Shown piece by piece: positions 39,529-40,177 of a DNA stretch of 40,177 nt. The stretch lies in the NCBI GenBank assembly GCA_001816385.1, contig MHBW01000005.1, positions 27,585-67,761 of the forward strand, written 5' to 3'. The translations under genes were made by a program, and so were the position numbers. Each line of letters starts with the position of its first letter. Position 1 is the stretch's first letter. The notes beneath the pieces were generated by a model. The model was not told where the DNA came from. It saw nothing but the letters and a program-made list of their open reading frames with translations, and ran no database searches. The stretch comes from Candidatus Blackburnbacteria bacterium RIFCSPHIGHO2_01_FULL_43_15b. GTDB taxonomy: Bacteria > Patescibacteriota > Microgenomatia > UBA8517 > UBA10165.

Positions 39529-40177
39529 AAACAACAAAAGGCTTAGCATTCTTATCGTTCCGATTATATACTTAGTCGTTGTTGTCTTTACTTTAAAAGA
39601 TTATGGCATTAATTGGGACACCCCAAAACACCTTACTCGCGGACAGTCTTATCTTCACTTTATCTTAACAGGCAAACACGACTTTTTAGAAGTGCCACCG
39701 TACCCTCAAATGAAAGGCGCCCCGGATTATGTTGACAACAATGTCGACTCTCCCACAAGAGGACAGCCCGCAAAAGAAAATTCCATAGAGGCAGGAGTTC
39801 GCAGAAGTTACTTCCAGTCTGATTTTTATACCTTCGACTATTTCATGACAAAACATGAACATACTCATCCTGAAGTAAACGGTGTGTTGCTTGCGATATC
39901 AAATTACCTTTTCTTTCAAAAGCTAGGACTAGTAGAAGACATTGAAGCGTACCACTTATTTATAGTACTCGTGACATTCGGTCTTTCTCTAGGAATCGCA
40001 CTCTGGACCCATAAAAACTTTGGGCTACTTGTCTCTCTTGTTTCTTCCGCCTCTCTGGTAATGTATCCTCTTGTTTTCGCAGAATCCCACTTCAACGTCA
40101 AAGACACAGTTCTTATGTCATTTTTTGGTCTTGCGATTCTGACCTTCTGGTATGGTTTTTCAAAAAACAAATCTTCA
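39512..40177 (+). CDS. GT39-like membrane glycosyltransferase, NVKD type (3' truncated by window edge)
   Basis: The frame starts at ATG 39512 (or the adjacent ATG 39515), overlaps the GT4 stop, and stays open for 222 codons to the edge. After helix 1 it reads DYGINWDTPKHLTRGQSYL, and later FAESHFNVKDTVLM. Both match the minus-strand protein at 34167 (DYGMNWDSPVHFARGQAYL and FAEQHFNVKDPPM), so it is a paralogue. The outer loop between helices 1 and 2 differs: it is longer, has no cysteines and contains KHEHTHPEVNG, where the other has GTYGHPAFSD. A typical member would extend several hundred residues further. It probably transfers a polyprenyl-phosphate sugar on the outer face. Confidence 0.87.
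   Translation, partial: MMKFFKNNKRLSILIVPIIYLVVVVFTLKDYGINWDTPKHLTRGQSYLHFILTGKHDFLEVPPYPQMKGAPDYVDNNVDSPTRGQPAKENSIEAGVRRSYFQSDFYTFDYFMTKHEHTHPEVNGVLLAISNYLFFQKLGLVEDIEAYHLFIVLVTFGLSLGIALWTHKNFGLLVSLVSSASLVMYPLVFAESHFNVKDTVLMSFFGLAILTFWYGFSKNKSS

Noticed and set aside
1-40177. Alternative genetic code with TGA as glycine (code 25)
   Set aside because: TGA ends many genes in ATGA overlaps where the next gene starts at once, and no gene needs readthrough of TGA.

Overview
The window is a gene-dense, low-GC bacterial segment devoted almost entirely to surface-glycan assembly. It holds 31 protein genes, of which 18 look like integral-membrane, polyprenyl-phosphate-sugar-dependent (GT-C fold type) glycosyltransferases. 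No rRNA, tRNA, CRISPR array or insertion sequence was seen. TGA is clearly a stop (several ATGA and one TTGA stop/start overlaps), so the genetic code is the standard bacterial one. Protein style (short GT39-like proteins with DE...YNAYSI motifs, PTPS_related/YfhO-like proteins, a DUF5667 protein, an LPG_synthase_TM protein, few Shine-Dalgarno sites) suggests a Candidate Phyla Radiation bacterium, probably Microgenomates-like. That placement is an inference from protein style, since no marker gene is present.

Layout. Positions 2-34148 form one uninterrupted same-strand run of 26 genes with overlaps or gaps of at most 23 bases. It opens with the tail of a YfhO-like protein. Next come a GT39-like enzyme, a methyltransferase and two cytosolic GT2 transferases interleaved with a GT87/PIG-M-like enzyme (1537-6680). 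A long block of GT-C paralogues follows (6653-26407), including a polyprenyl-phosphate-sugar synthase fused to a PTPS_related/YfhO-like membrane domain. The run then continues with a WaaE-like GT2, a GT4, a PIG-V-like enzyme, a Wzx-type flippase, a dolichyl-phosphate-mannose-synthase-like GT2, a GT4, an LPG_synthase_TM protein and a secreted DUF5667 protein. A convergent gene (34167-36332, minus) encodes another GT39 enzyme. After a 165-base divergent intergenic region, a second plus-strand operon starts (36498 onward): heptose-7-phosphate kinase, methyltransferase, GT4, and a truncated paralogue of the minus-strand GT39.

Working model (inference): cytosolic GT2/GT4 enzymes build a lipid-linked core that the flippase exports. 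The two polyprenyl-phosphate-sugar synthases make membrane-bound donors. The many GT-C enzymes then add sugars on the outer face, giving a complex and probably variable glycan or S-layer glycoprotein. The heptose kinase hints that D,D-heptose is one of the sugars.

The most unusual features are the size of the GT-C array, the synthase-transferase fusion, and a set of short tandem repeats (units of 7-14 bases) lying in frame inside glycosyltransferase genes between 11 and 29 kb. Four of these repeats fall at the same structural position in four paralogues.
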